Positions 1 through 6,957 of a stretch of DNA of 11,465 nucleotides are shown one piece after another (the first letter of the stretch is position 1; each line of letters opens with the position of its first letter). Source of the stretch: Propionibacteriaceae bacterium (GTDB lineage Bacteria > Actinomycetota > Actinomycetes > Propionibacteriales > Propionibacteriaceae); NCBI GenBank assembly GCA_031282235.1, contig JAITED010000151.1, positions 1 through 11,465 of the forward strand. Reading direction: 5' to 3'. Below the pieces are notes generated by a model, which saw only the letters and a list, made by a program, of their open reading frames with translations, did no database searches and was not told the DNA's origin. The position numbers and the translations under genes are program-made.

Positions 1-305
1 GCAACGAGTTCGCTATCGCCGCCGGGCTGGAGGGCGCCGATCTGAGCGCTTTCCAGACCTGCTATGATAACCGCCGCAGTGAGGATTTTGTGAAGGCCGT
101 GGCCACTAACGCACTCGCCGACGCGGTGAGCGCCACACCGGCGTATTTGGTCAACGGTGAGCCGCTGGGGTTCACCACCCTGGAGCTTACTAATGGGCGC
201 GTTTCGGAGGAATCTTTACGTACCGCCATCAAAGCCATCATCACCCCGGAGGGCACAGACGCCGCACTTAATGCGGTAAAGAGAACAGGAGCAGCAGATG
301 AGTAA
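1..305 (+). CDS. DsbA-like thioredoxin-fold protein, C-terminal part (5' end outside window)
   Basis: This is the last 100 codons of a gene that enters from the left edge; the first full codon is at base 3 and the stop is TAA at 303-305. The visible part matches the C-terminal third of the downstream DsbA-like protein. It has a Cys-Tyr-Asp followed by Arg (FQTCYDNRR), then the cis-proline loop ATPAYLVNG that lies against the active site in thioredoxin folds. The CxxC motif and any membrane anchor would be upstream and are not visible. By family knowledge such proteins are extracytoplasmic thiol-disulfide oxidoreductases; oxidase versus isomerase cannot be told here. It overlaps the next gene by 8 bp, so the two are probably co-transcribed and translationally coupled, and look like a tandem duplication. 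Confidence 0.8.
   Translation, partial: NEFAIAAGLEGADLSAFQTCYDNRRSEDFVKAVATNALADAVSATPAYLVNGEPLGFTTLELTNGRVSEESLRTAIKAIITPEGTDAALNAVKRTGAADE
287..291 (+). promoter_or_regulatory. Shine-Dalgarno of the second DsbA-like gene
   Basis: AGGAG followed by a 6-nt spacer and ATG at 298. It lies inside the end of the upstream coding region, which supports coupled translation of the two DsbA-like genes and fixes the start at 298. Confidence 0.75.
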
Positions 306-1155
306 GCGTAAAGCACCCGTATATCCGACGAACTCAACCGGCATATCAAAGCGTGAACAACTGCGGCAGCAACAGGCTGCGGCGGCGCGCGCTGCCCAGA
401 CGAAACGGATTATCACTTTCGCAGTGGTCAGCGTGGCGGTAGCGGCACTCGTCATCGCTATCGTGGTGGTGGCTTTGAAAACTCGCAGCCAAAACACCCC
501 CACCAATCCGGTGACTCCCGGCGCCCAAATCACCCCGCCGCACGTCAGTTCCGACGGCTACTCCGTCATCGCCAACCCCGGCAAAGCTAAAGACGGCGCT
601 ATCACCCTTGAGATACACGCCGACTACCAGTGCCCGGCGTGCGCCGATTACGAGACCTACTTCGGCACGGTGTTCGAGGAGTTAGCAGAACGCGGCGACA
701 TCGAACTGCGCATGCACCCGCGCACTATGGTGGGCGATGAAATCGTCCACAACGACTCGTCACAACGCGCTAACATCGCGGCGACTTGCGCCGATACGGT
801 GGATAAGTTCCTTGACATGCACAAAACCATCTTCGCTAACCAACCAGAACGCGAGGGTACGGGCTACACTGACGTCCAACTGCGCGAAACTTTCCCGCAG
901 CTGGCTGGAATCACTGGCGAAAACCTTACGAAATACCTCCAGTGCTACGACGCACGCCAGACCAACGATTGGGTAACGGCAGCCGAAGTTGAAGGCTTGC
1001 ACCATCAGTTGCCTGACACCAGTTTTGCCAACGGCATTGATGCCACCCCCACGTTCCTCGCAAACGGCAAGCTGGTTCCTAACGCCACCTTGGCTGCCAC
1101 CCAACCGAACGCTGACGCCGTACTGGCCGCGCTGCGCGCCGTCGCTGAAGCATAG
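298..1155 (+). CDS. Membrane-anchored DsbA-family thiol-disulfide oxidoreductase
   Basis: A 285-residue protein. Residues 1-37 are basic and Gln/Ala-rich and should be cytoplasmic. Residues 38-60 form one hydrophobic membrane segment. A Pro/Thr-rich linker follows, and from about 85 to the end there is a thioredoxin fold with a helical insert. The active site is CPAC (residues 112-115) in the usual DsbA-like setting after beta strand LEIHADYQ. The cis-Pro loop is DATPTFLANG with Pro251. Cys164 and Cys216 lie in the helical insert and could form a structural disulfide; Cys216 aligns with the cysteine of the preceding paralogue. Family knowledge suggests it oxidises secreted proteins outside the membrane, as actinobacterial MdbA-type enzymes do; the partner oxidase (for example VKOR) is not in the window. 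The start ATG has a clear AGGAG 6 nt upstream. Confidence 0.88.
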   Translation: MSKRKAPVYPTNSTGISKREQLRQQQAAAARAAQTKRIITFAVVSVAVAALVIAIVVVALKTRSQNTPTNPVTPGAQITPPHVSSDGYSVIANPGKAKDGAITLEIHADYQCPACADYETYFGTVFEELAERGDIELRMHPRTMVGDEIVHNDSSQRANIAATCADTVDKFLDMHKTIFANQPEREGTGYTDVQLRETFPQLAGITGENLTKYLQCYDARQTNDWVTAAEVEGLHHQLPDTSFANGIDATPTFLANGKLVPNATLAATQPNADAVLAALRAVAEA

Positions 1156-1170
1156 CGGGGCAACTCGCGC

Positions 1171-1176
1171 TAACAT
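1171..1176 (+). promoter_or_regulatory. Putative -10 element of a leaderless valS promoter
   Basis: TAACAT fits the TAnnnT pattern and is followed by 6 nt and then the GTG start codon at 1183. No Shine-Dalgarno sequence is visible before the GTG. This geometry would put the transcription start at the G of GTG, which is common in actinobacteria. No good -35 is seen; it would fall in the end of the DsbA-like gene. Confidence 0.5.
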
Positions 1177-1182
1177 TGGCTA

Positions 1183-3765
1183 GTGAATAGCGCATGGCAG
1201 GTGCCCGAACAGCCGAGTTTAGCGGGGCTGGAAAACAAGTGGTCGCTTAAATGGCAGGAAGCCGGGACGTATCGTTTCCAGCGTCCGGCTGAGCGCAAGC
1301 AGGTGTTCGCTATCGACACCCCGCCGCCCACGGTATCGGGGTCGCTGCACGTCGGACACGTATTCAGCTACACCCACACCGATGTGATAGCGCGCTACCA
1401 ACGGATGCGCGGCTTAGCGGTGTTCTATCCGATGGGGTGGGACGACAACGGCCTGCCCACCGAACGCCGGGTGCAGAACTTTTACGGCGTACGCTGCGAC
1501 CCGTCCATCCCATACGACCCCAATTTCACACCGCCGGAACGCCCCGATGCGAAGCGGCAACTGCCGATTAGCCGCCGTAACTTCATTGAACTGTGTCAAC
1601 GCTTGACGCAGGTGGACGAGCAAGTGTTTGAGGATCTGTGGCGGCACCTAGGGCTGAGCGTCGATTGGGATACGTTATACGCCACCATCTCCCCGGCTGC
1701 GCAAGCTGTGGCGCAGCGGGCGTTTTTGCGCAACTTAGCGCGCGGTGAGGCGTATCTGTCATACGCCCCGACGCTGTGGGACGTGACTTTCGGCACCGCC
1801 GTTGCGCAAGCTGAGTTGGAGGATCGTGATTACCCTGGGTTTTACCACCGGGTAGCGTTCCACCAGCCAGACGGCACGCCGGTTTATATCGAAACCACCC
1901 GCCCCGAACTGCTGGTGAGCGTGTGCGCCCTCATCGCCCACCCCGACGATACCCGTTATCAGGGGCTATTTGGCAGCACTGTTAAGGCGCCGCTGTTCGA
2001 TATTGAAATCCCGGTATTGGCGCACCCAGCGGCAGAACCCGACAAGGGAGCGGGCATCGCCATGTGCTGTACGTTCGGTGACTTGACGGACGTCACTTGG
2101 TGGCGGGAACTCCAACTACCCACCCGTACCGTCATCGGTCGGGATGGCCGGTTGCAGGCCGAAACCCCGGATTGGGTGGGCAACGCTGCTGCCTATCAGG
2201 CGGTGGCTGGCAAAACCACCTACTCTGCCCGCGAAGCCGTGGTGGCGCTGCTGCGCGAAAGCGGCGATTTGGTGGGCGAGCCGACCCCAACCATGCGGAA
2301 AGCGAACTTCTACGAAAAGGGCGACAAGCCGTTAGAGATTGTGGCCACCCGGCAGTGGTATCTCACCAATGGGGGTCGTGACTTGGAGTTACGCGCCGCG
2401 CTGCTGGAGCGCGGCATGGAGTTGGAGTTCACCCCGGATTACATGCGGCACCGCTACCTCAACTGGGTGGAGGGGCTGAACGGGGATTGGCTGGTGAGCA
2501 GGCAGCGTTTCTTTGGGGTGCCGTTCCCCATCTGGTATCCGCTGGATGCCGCTGGGGAACCGGATTGGGAACACCCCATCTGCGCCAGTGAGGACGCACT
2601 GCCCGTTGACCCGATGAGCCAGCCCGCCCCCGGATACACCGAAGCTGAGCGCGACGTACCCGGCGGTTTCACCGCTGACAAGGATGTGATGGATACTTGG
2701 GCTACGTCCTCCCTCACTCCCCAAATCGCCTGCGGTTGGGGCGTGGACGATGAACTGTTCAAGCTCACGTTCCCGATGGATATGGCGCCGCAAGCCCACG
2801 ACATCATCCGTACTTGGCTGTTCACCCGCGTAGTGCGCTCCCATCTGGAGCACAACTCGCTGCCTTGGAAGCACGCCACCATCTCCGGTTTCGTGGTTGA
2901 CCCCGACCGCAAAAAGATGAGCAAATCTAAAGGCAACGTGGTGGTGCCCACCGAGATTCTGGAACGCTTCGGTTCGGATGCGGTACGGTGGCGGGCGGCG
3001 ATGGCGCGCCCCGGCGCTGACTCGCCGTTCGACGAATCCCAGATGAAAGTGGGGCGCCGCCTAGCGGTGAAGATACTGAACGCCTCCAAATTCGTACTGG
3101 GTTTGGGAGCAACCGAGCCGCTGAGCGCGGTGAGCGAACCAATCGACTTAAGCCTATTAGAATCACTAAAAGACGTAGTGAAAAGGGCTACTGTCGCGTT
3201 TGAGGCATACGATTACACCACCGCCCTAGAGGTGAGCGAAGCGTTCTTCTGGAGTTTCTGCGACGACTACTTGGAGTTGGTGAAAGAGCGCGCCTACGGT
3301 GCTAAATCTGCCGCTGACCCCACTCTCGCTGCTGGCACCTCCCCCGCTGACCCCGCTGGAGCGTCTGCCCGCGCCGCCCTGCAGTGCGCGCTATCAATCC
3401 TGCAACGTCTTTTCGCCCCGTTCCTCCCGTTCGTCACCGAAGAAGTGTGGAGTTGGTGGCAAACTGGCTCCATCCACCACGCCCCTTGGCCGAATGTCAC
3501 CGAAATCTCTACCAGCGGCGATGCCGCCCTGCTGGATTACGTAGCGAGCGCCCTAGTGACCATCCGTGGCGTAAAAAGCGAAGCCAAAGTGTCGCTGAAA
3601 ACCCCGGTAGCGCACGTAGTCTTCACCGGCTCCCCCGCTGCCCTAGCCGGGCTACGGCTTGCCGAACCCGACCTAAAAGCCGTAGGCACCATCACCGGCC
3701 CCATCGAATACGTAACCTCCAACACCCCCCTAACCGCAACCGTAGAACTTTCAGATTTGGGATAA
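1183..3765 (+). CDS. valS: Valyl-tRNA synthetase (archaeal-like type)
   Basis: An 860-residue class I aminoacyl-tRNA synthetase that charges tRNA-Val. The ATP-binding HIGH motif reads HVGH (56-59) after TPPPTVSGSL, and KMSKS is at 578-582. The CP1 editing domain, which hydrolyses mischarged Thr-tRNA, carries ETTRPEL at 237-243 and a KGAGIAMCCTFGD segment. The anticodon-binding domain is marked by FCDDYLELVKERAY near 690-705, followed by an Ala/Pro-rich stretch (about 706-725). WDDNGLPTERRVQN and CTFGDLTDV are hallmarks of the archaeal-like ValRS branch rather than the E. coli type, which explains the absence of the usual C-terminal coiled-coil arm (E. coli ValRS is about 950 residues). The GTG start is chosen because the N-terminus aligns well and a -10 element sits just upstream. 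The 3' end overlaps the convergent abiEii gene by 15 bp. Confidence 0.96.
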   Translation: MNSAWQVPEQPSLAGLENKWSLKWQEAGTYRFQRPAERKQVFAIDTPPPTVSGSLHVGHVFSYTHTDVIARYQRMRGLAVFYPMGWDDNGLPTERRVQNFYGVRCDPSIPYDPNFTPPERPDAKRQLPISRRNFIELCQRLTQVDEQVFEDLWRHLGLSVDWDTLYATISPAAQAVAQRAFLRNLARGEAYLSYAPTLWDVTFGTAVAQAELEDRDYPGFYHRVAFHQPDGTPVYIETTRPELLVSVCALIAHPDDTRYQGLFGSTVKAPLFDIEIPVLAHPAAEPDKGAGIAMCCTFGDLTDVTWWRELQLPTRTVIGRDGRLQAETPDWVGNAAAYQAVAGKTTYSAREAVVALLRESGDLVGEPTPTMRKANFYEKGDKPLEIVATRQWYLTNGGRDLELRAALLERGMELEFTPDYMRHRYLNWVEGLNGDWLVSRQRFFGVPFPIWYPLDAAGEPDWEHPICASEDALPVDPMSQPAPGYTEAERDVPGGFTADKDVMDTWATSSLTPQIACGWGVDDELFKLTFPMDMAPQAHDIIRTWLFTRVVRSHLEHNSLPWKHATISGFVVDPDRKKMSKSKGNVVVPTEILERFGSDAVRWRAAMARPGADSPFDESQMKVGRRLAVKILNASKFVLGLGATEPLSAVSEPIDLSLLESLKDVVKRATVAFEAYDYTTALEVSEAFFWSFCDDYLELVKERAYGAKSAADPTLAAGTSPADPAGASARAALQCALSILQRLFAPFLPFVTEEVWSWWQTGSIHHAPWPNVTEISTSGDAALLDYVASALVTIRGVKSEAKVSLKTPVAHVVFTGSPAALAGLRLAEPDLKAVGTITGPIEYVTSNTPLTATVELSDLG

Positions 3766-4524
3766 CAAAGAGTTGATGACTAAGGCAGCTGCCTCGTCGG
3801 GGTCGTAGCGAGGGGATGACTGGATGGCTAACTCGTCTGAGTCGTGTCGAAAATCTGGGGTGGCAAGTTTGGCCTGAAGATTGGCGATAGCGGTTTTGGT
3901 GGTGTAGCCGTAAGGACGGTAGGGGGCGAATGCGCTCAGCACTTGAGTGGGTTCGAGCGAGGTTTGGGTGAGCGCCAACCACAGGTCGAATAAATCACGG
4001 CCTTTGGAGCGCTGGTAAAGTGCCCGCAGCTTTGTAGCAATTAACTCCGGCAACTGGAATGTGCGCACCGCAGCTTCTCCTGCCCACCAAGGCGATACGA
4101 CCTGAAAATACCGTTCCACTACTGGCAGAGCAGGAGAGCGCTCGTGGGTGTTAACTTCGATTTTGATTCGCAGTAGCGTGCCGGTCTGGCTAGTGGTGCG
4201 CCAAAACACTTTCGGGTGCTCACTGATTCTTGAGCGCACATCGAATCCAAGGGTGCGGCCTAAATCAAGCAGCGTTCCGGTCAACTCTCCGATACCACCG
4301 GAGGTAGTGCGAACGTAATCTAAATCTTCGCTGTAGCGCAATGGTTGCGGTAGATGGAGTTTATGCAGCGCAGTGCCGCCCCGAAAAACCAACTCTTGAC
4401 CAAGATAAGGGTCGGTAGCTACAGCACAGATTGCCCGCGACAAGAGTAAGTCTTGTTCAATCTGGTCTGCGCTAGCCCAGGGGTGGGTGATGCCCCAAGC
4501 GGCGATATCGTTTAAGGAAAGCAT
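3751..4524 (-). CDS. abiEii: AbiEii-family nucleotidyltransferase toxin
   Basis: A 257-residue protein with the four motifs of the AbiEii/AbiGii (DUF1814) DNA polymerase beta-like nucleotidyltransferase family. Motif I is GGTALHKL (49-56), motif II is SEDLDY with metal-binding Asp67 and Asp69, motif III is around Lys121-Glu123-Asn125 (RIKIEVN), and motif IV is TKLRALYQRSKGRDLFDL (164-181) with Lys165 and Asp177. All key acidic residues are present, so the toxin looks intact. Known AbiEii binds GTP and is bacteriostatic; related MenT toxins add nucleotides to tRNA 3' ends, but the target here is unknown. The start ATG is 4 bp after the abiEi stop and has GGAG 7 nt upstream. The stop lies inside the end of valS on the other strand, 15 bp of overlap. 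Confidence 0.92.
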   Translation of the reverse strand: MLSLNDIAAWGITHPWASADQIEQDLLLSRAICAVATDPYLGQELVFRGGTALHKLHLPQPLRYSEDLDYVRTTSGGIGELTGTLLDLGRTLGFDVRSRISEHPKVFWRTTSQTGTLLRIKIEVNTHERSPALPVVERYFQVVSPWWAGEAAVRTFQLPELIATKLRALYQRSKGRDLFDLWLALTQTSLEPTQVLSAFAPYRPYGYTTKTAIANLQAKLATPDFRHDSDELAIQSSPRYDPDEAAALVINSLLSQI

Positions 4525-4528
4525 GATG

Positions 4529-5335
4529 TCACTCCACAGCCACGGTTGTGTTCAGGCGTATGTTCCATCTGGCATCAAGGTCGCCGTTAAACGCCAAGGA
4601 TGGGTGCAAACGCGATGAGGTAGGCGATAAACCGGAAACATACGCGGCGAGCGCATCCAAACGGTGAACCGTGAACTCCTCTACAATCCAGCCGATACGC
4701 CGTACCGCAGCGTCCGGGTATCGCGCTGCGAGCTTGGCGAGCGTCTGGTCATCTAGGCCGGTCTCGTCTGCTAAATCAACTAGCACTGTGACCACGTTAT
4801 CCAACCCACCTGAGATTGCGAGGTCGGAAGCGACGTCAAACGCCGTCACCTCAGGGCTAGAGATACGGTATGCCCCTGCACGAGCCATACGCGAGACCGT
4901 GGGCAGTTCGGAGATACGTGAGCGCTCATGGAACACCAGCCGCGTCCGACCAACCTGGCGTTCTCGAATCATCTTAGATGTGGCGATGTGCGTCACCTGC
5001 GGCGCATGATGAGCCGCACCATAAAGAGCTGCCGCCGCTAGCCAACCGACATAATAAGTGGCTCCCAGATACGTCATGAGAGCATCAATAAACTCTGCCG
5101 CAGGAGAACCACCCCACCCCCGGAACTCTGGCGGAACTGGCACCCACAAACCGCGAGCAGGGGTCATCCACTCTCCGCGTCGCTTTGCTGCGCTCAACCG
5201 CTGCGGCACCTGAGCAAGCGGCACAGCTAGCATCTGGGCAACCTCAGCGGTAGTCAACGCCGCAATACCCCGAGATAACGCCCAGTCAGCCGCTTGCGCG
5301 GTGCGTGGCGCACTGGAAGTAGCCTTTATCTTCAT
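4529..5335 (-). CDS. abiEi: AbiEi-family antitoxin and transcriptional repressor
   Basis: A 268-residue protein from the ATG at 5335. The N-terminus (about 18-65) is a winged helix-turn-helix with ALTTAEVAQML and a basic RLSAAKRRGEW segment, as in the AbiEi_4 domain. The C-terminal antitoxin domain shows YYVGWLAAAALYGAAHH (94-110) and SSPEVTAFDV (159-168) followed by GGLDNVV. In characterised AbiE systems this protein neutralises AbiEii without stable complex formation (type IV) and represses its own promoter by binding inverted repeats. An in-frame TTG at 5371 would add 12 residues, but those codons lie across the palindromic operator, so the ATG is preferred. The gene follows thrC by 51 bp on the same strand and precedes abiEii by 4 bp. 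Confidence 0.9.
   Translation of the reverse strand: MKIKATSSAPRTAQAADWALSRGIAALTTAEVAQMLAVPLAQVPQRLSAAKRRGEWMTPARGLWVPVPPEFRGWGGSPAAEFIDALMTYLGATYYVGWLAAAALYGAAHHAPQVTHIATSKMIRERQVGRTRLVFHERSRISELPTVSRMARAGAYRISSPEVTAFDVASDLAISGGLDNVVTVLVDLADETGLDDQTLAKLAARYPDAAVRRIGWIVEEFTVHRLDALAAYVSGLSPTSSRLHPSLAFNGDLDARWNIRLNTTVAVE
4532..4535 (-). promoter_or_regulatory. Shine-Dalgarno of abiEii
   Basis: On the minus strand GGAG is followed by a 7-nt spacer and the ATG at 4524. The spacer contains the TGA stop of abiEi, so toxin translation is probably coupled to antitoxin translation. Confidence 0.7.
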
Positions 5336-5336
5336 A

Positions 5337-5371
5337 TTGCATATTCTCACGTTTTTTGTGAGGTTATGCAA
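5337..5371. promoter_or_regulatory. 35-bp interrupted palindrome, candidate AbiEi operator
   Basis: Left arm TTGCATA (5337-5343), two bases, CTCAC (5346-5350), a 7-base T-rich centre, GTGAG (5358-5362), two bases, TATGCAA (5365-5371). Both half-pairs share the same centre at 5354, so 12 of 14 arm positions are paired. It ends one base before the abiEi ATG and covers the likely -10. AbiEi antitoxins are known to bind inverted repeats in their own promoter; assignment as the operator here is inference. Confidence 0.7.
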
Positions 5372-5389
5372 GCTGGAGTTTAGTGACTA
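5361..5389 (-). promoter_or_regulatory. Possible abiEi promoter
   Basis: On the minus strand TAGTCA (5389-5384, overlapping the thrC stop codon) is followed by 17 bp and TAACCT (5366-5361), a TAnnnT -10. The transcript would begin in the centre of the palindrome and carry a short leader with GTGAG about 10 nt before the ATG. The -35 matches only 4 of 6 consensus bases, so this is tentative. Confidence 0.4.
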
Positions 5390-6823
5390 GGCAGTTAGCC
5401 AGTGGGTGAGCCAGCGTTTTAGGGTTTCGGCATCGTTTGGCAAGTCTGTTACGTGCCGGGGGCGGCTTAGCAGGTCGGAGAAGCGCTCTGGGGTGGGGGG
5501 GTCGAAACCTACGGCTTCGCGGATGGTGGCGGTGAACTTTATCGGGAGTGCGGTTTCATAAGCGATTATGGGGGTGGTGACTTCGCCTGCGGCTTGTAAG
5601 GTGGCGGCGACGTGTAAGCCGTCGGCGGTGTGGGGGTCGATTAGGAGTTGGTGGGTGCGCCAATAGTGCGCGATGGTCGCCACTCGGTCGGCGTGGCTGG
5701 AGGCTCTGGCCACGATGCCGAAGCGGGCGCGTTGGTTGCGGAACGCGGCATCGGTTGAGAGGTCGAAATGTCCATGCTCTGCTTGCTGGAACAGTGCGGC
5801 GGTGCGGTCTGAATCGCGGTCTACTAGGTCGAAGATAAAACGCTCTAGGTTGGAGGCTTTGGAGATGTCCATAGAGGGGCTGGAGGTGGCGTACGTATTC
5901 GCACTGCTCCGCGGGCGATACACCCCGGTGGCGAAAAACTCCGCTAAAACGTTGTTTTCGTTGGTGGCTAGTATCAACGCATCGACGGGTAGCCCCATCT
6001 GACGCGCCACATGTACGCTCAGAATGTCGCCAAAGTTTCCAGTGGGCACTGCGAAACTGATACGGGTGGTCTCGTCGGGGGCGACCTGTAACCAAGTGGC
6101 GAAAGCGTACACCACCTGCGCCAGCAGTCGGGCGACGTTGATGGAGTTCACCGCCCCGATGTGATGGGCGGCCTTGAAATCTGAATCCCGGTTGATGGCT
6201 TTCACCAAATCCTGGCAGTCATCGAATACGCCGTCGATGGCGATGTTGGCGATGCTGGGAACGTCGATGCCATACATCTGCGCTTGTTGGAACGGTGTCA
6301 TACGGCCACGCGGTGTGAGCATCGCCACTTTCACTCGGCTCAAGGAACGCATCGCCTCCTCAGCGGAACTGCCGGTGTCGCCAGAGGTGGCCCCCAACAC
6401 GGTGAGCCAAGTATCTCGCCTAGTCAGCTCATACTCAAACAACTGGCTCAGCAGTTGCATCGCCAAATCCTTGAACGCCGCCGTCGGGCCGTATGACAGG
6501 TGCGCCAACCAGAGTTGCCCGTCGGTGCCCACCGCAGTGACCGGGGTCACCACTTGCGAACCAAACACTGTCTCGCTGTAAGCAGCCGCACACAATGAGC
6601 GCAACTCCGCATCGGGGATGTCGCTTAAGAACAGCCGTAGCACTTCGTATGCCAGCCGGGCGTACCCCTGTTCGGCGAGCAGCACCCGCCAAGCCGCCAA
6701 CGTTGCCGCGTCCACCTGCGGATACGACTGCGGCACGTATAACCCGCCATCAGCCGCCAACCCCTCCAACAGCACATCGCGGAACGCTAAGCAGGCAGTG
6801 CCCCTGGTGGATTGATAACGCAT
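5387..6823 (-). CDS. thrC: Threonine synthase
   Basis: A 478-residue pyridoxal-phosphate enzyme that converts O-phosphohomoserine to threonine, the last step of threonine synthesis. The N-terminus MRYQSTRG is typical of the longer (E. coli/yeast-like) ThrC class. The PLP lysine is Lys118 in SYGPTAAFKDLA. GATSGDTGSSAEEA (144-157) and VPTGNFGDI (259-267) are the substrate and cofactor phosphate-binding motifs. The protein is full length and shows no broken motif. An in-frame TTG at 6898 would add 25 residues with no family match, and a TAnnnT element 7 nt before the ATG at 6823 supports the shorter form. The coding strand has a run of seven C at 5495-5501. It is divergent from the lipoprotein gene and upstream of abiEi on the same strand. 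Confidence 0.95.
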   Translation of the reverse strand: MRYQSTRGTACLAFRDVLLEGLAADGGLYVPQSYPQVDAATLAAWRVLLAEQGYARLAYEVLRLFLSDIPDAELRSLCAAAYSETVFGSQVVTPVTAVGTDGQLWLAHLSYGPTAAFKDLAMQLLSQLFEYELTRRDTWLTVLGATSGDTGSSAEEAMRSLSRVKVAMLTPRGRMTPFQQAQMYGIDVPSIANIAIDGVFDDCQDLVKAINRDSDFKAAHHIGAVNSINVARLLAQVVYAFATWLQVAPDETTRISFAVPTGNFGDILSVHVARQMGLPVDALILATNENNVLAEFFATGVYRPRSSANTYATSSPSMDISKASNLERFIFDLVDRDSDRTAALFQQAEHGHFDLSTDAAFRNQRARFGIVARASSHADRVATIAHYWRTHQLLIDPHTADGLHVAATLQAAGEVTTPIIAYETALPIKFTATIREAVGFDPPTPERFSDLLSRPRHVTDLPNDAETLKRWLTHWLTA

Positions 6824-6830
6824 GGGTATA

Positions 6831-6836
6831 AGGGTA
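6831..6836 (-). promoter_or_regulatory. Putative -10 element of a leaderless thrC promoter
   Basis: On the minus strand TACCCT (TAnnnT) is followed by exactly 7 nt and the ATG at 6823, so transcription would start at the A of the start codon. No Shine-Dalgarno sequence is at the right distance. The hexamer sits within a direct repeat, ATACCC twice with 8-bp period. No clear -35 is seen. Confidence 0.5.
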
Positions 6837-6935
6837 TCCGAACTCCGAGTGTTATCTTGTGCCAGCGGAGCCCCGCCCCGAATATTCAGCACCGTCAATA
6901 GCGAGCCAAGGGGCAGTTAATCGGAAGCCACAGGT

Positions 6936-6951
6936 GAGTCTGGGTAGACTC
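6936..6951. repeat. Perfect inverted repeat over the lipoprotein-gene -10
   Basis: GAGTCT (6936-6941), GGGT, AGACTC (6946-6951): a perfect 6-bp inverted repeat with a 4-bp centre. It covers the whole TAGACT hexamer. If the transcript is leaderless the repeat is not in the RNA, so a DNA-binding operator is more likely than an RNA hairpin. The binding protein is unknown. Confidence 0.5.
6945..6950 (+). promoter_or_regulatory. Putative -10 element of a leaderless promoter for the DUF3048 lipoprotein gene
   Basis: TAGACT is followed by exactly 7 nt and the ATG at 6958, giving a leaderless start. An AGGTGAG sequence further upstream ends about 20 nt before the ATG, too far for a normal Shine-Dalgarno. 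No recognisable -35. Confidence 0.5.
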
Positions 6952-6957
6952 GTAACT

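Noticed and set aside
3384..3776. Plus-strand open frame of 130 codons inside the end of valS
   Set aside because: It overlaps valS in another frame and its translation is Arg/Pro-rich, typical of an out-of-frame GC-rich gene.
3783..3794. Perfect palindrome AGGCAGCTGCCT just downstream of the valS stop as a terminator
   Set aside because: It has no loop and no T run, and it lies within the abiEii coding region; most likely chance.
5336..5371. Longer abiEi from the in-frame TTG at 5371
   Set aside because: The 12 extra codons coincide with the palindromic operator and the likely -10, and family alignment begins after the ATG at 5335.
6824..6898. Longer thrC from the in-frame TTG at 6898
   Set aside because: Threonine synthases begin at the MRYxSTRG-like segment; the 25 extra residues match nothing and cover the promoter.
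6859..6957. Longer lipoprotein gene beginning at 6859
   Set aside because: It would bury the signal peptide and lipobox 33 residues inside the protein and cross the thrC promoter.
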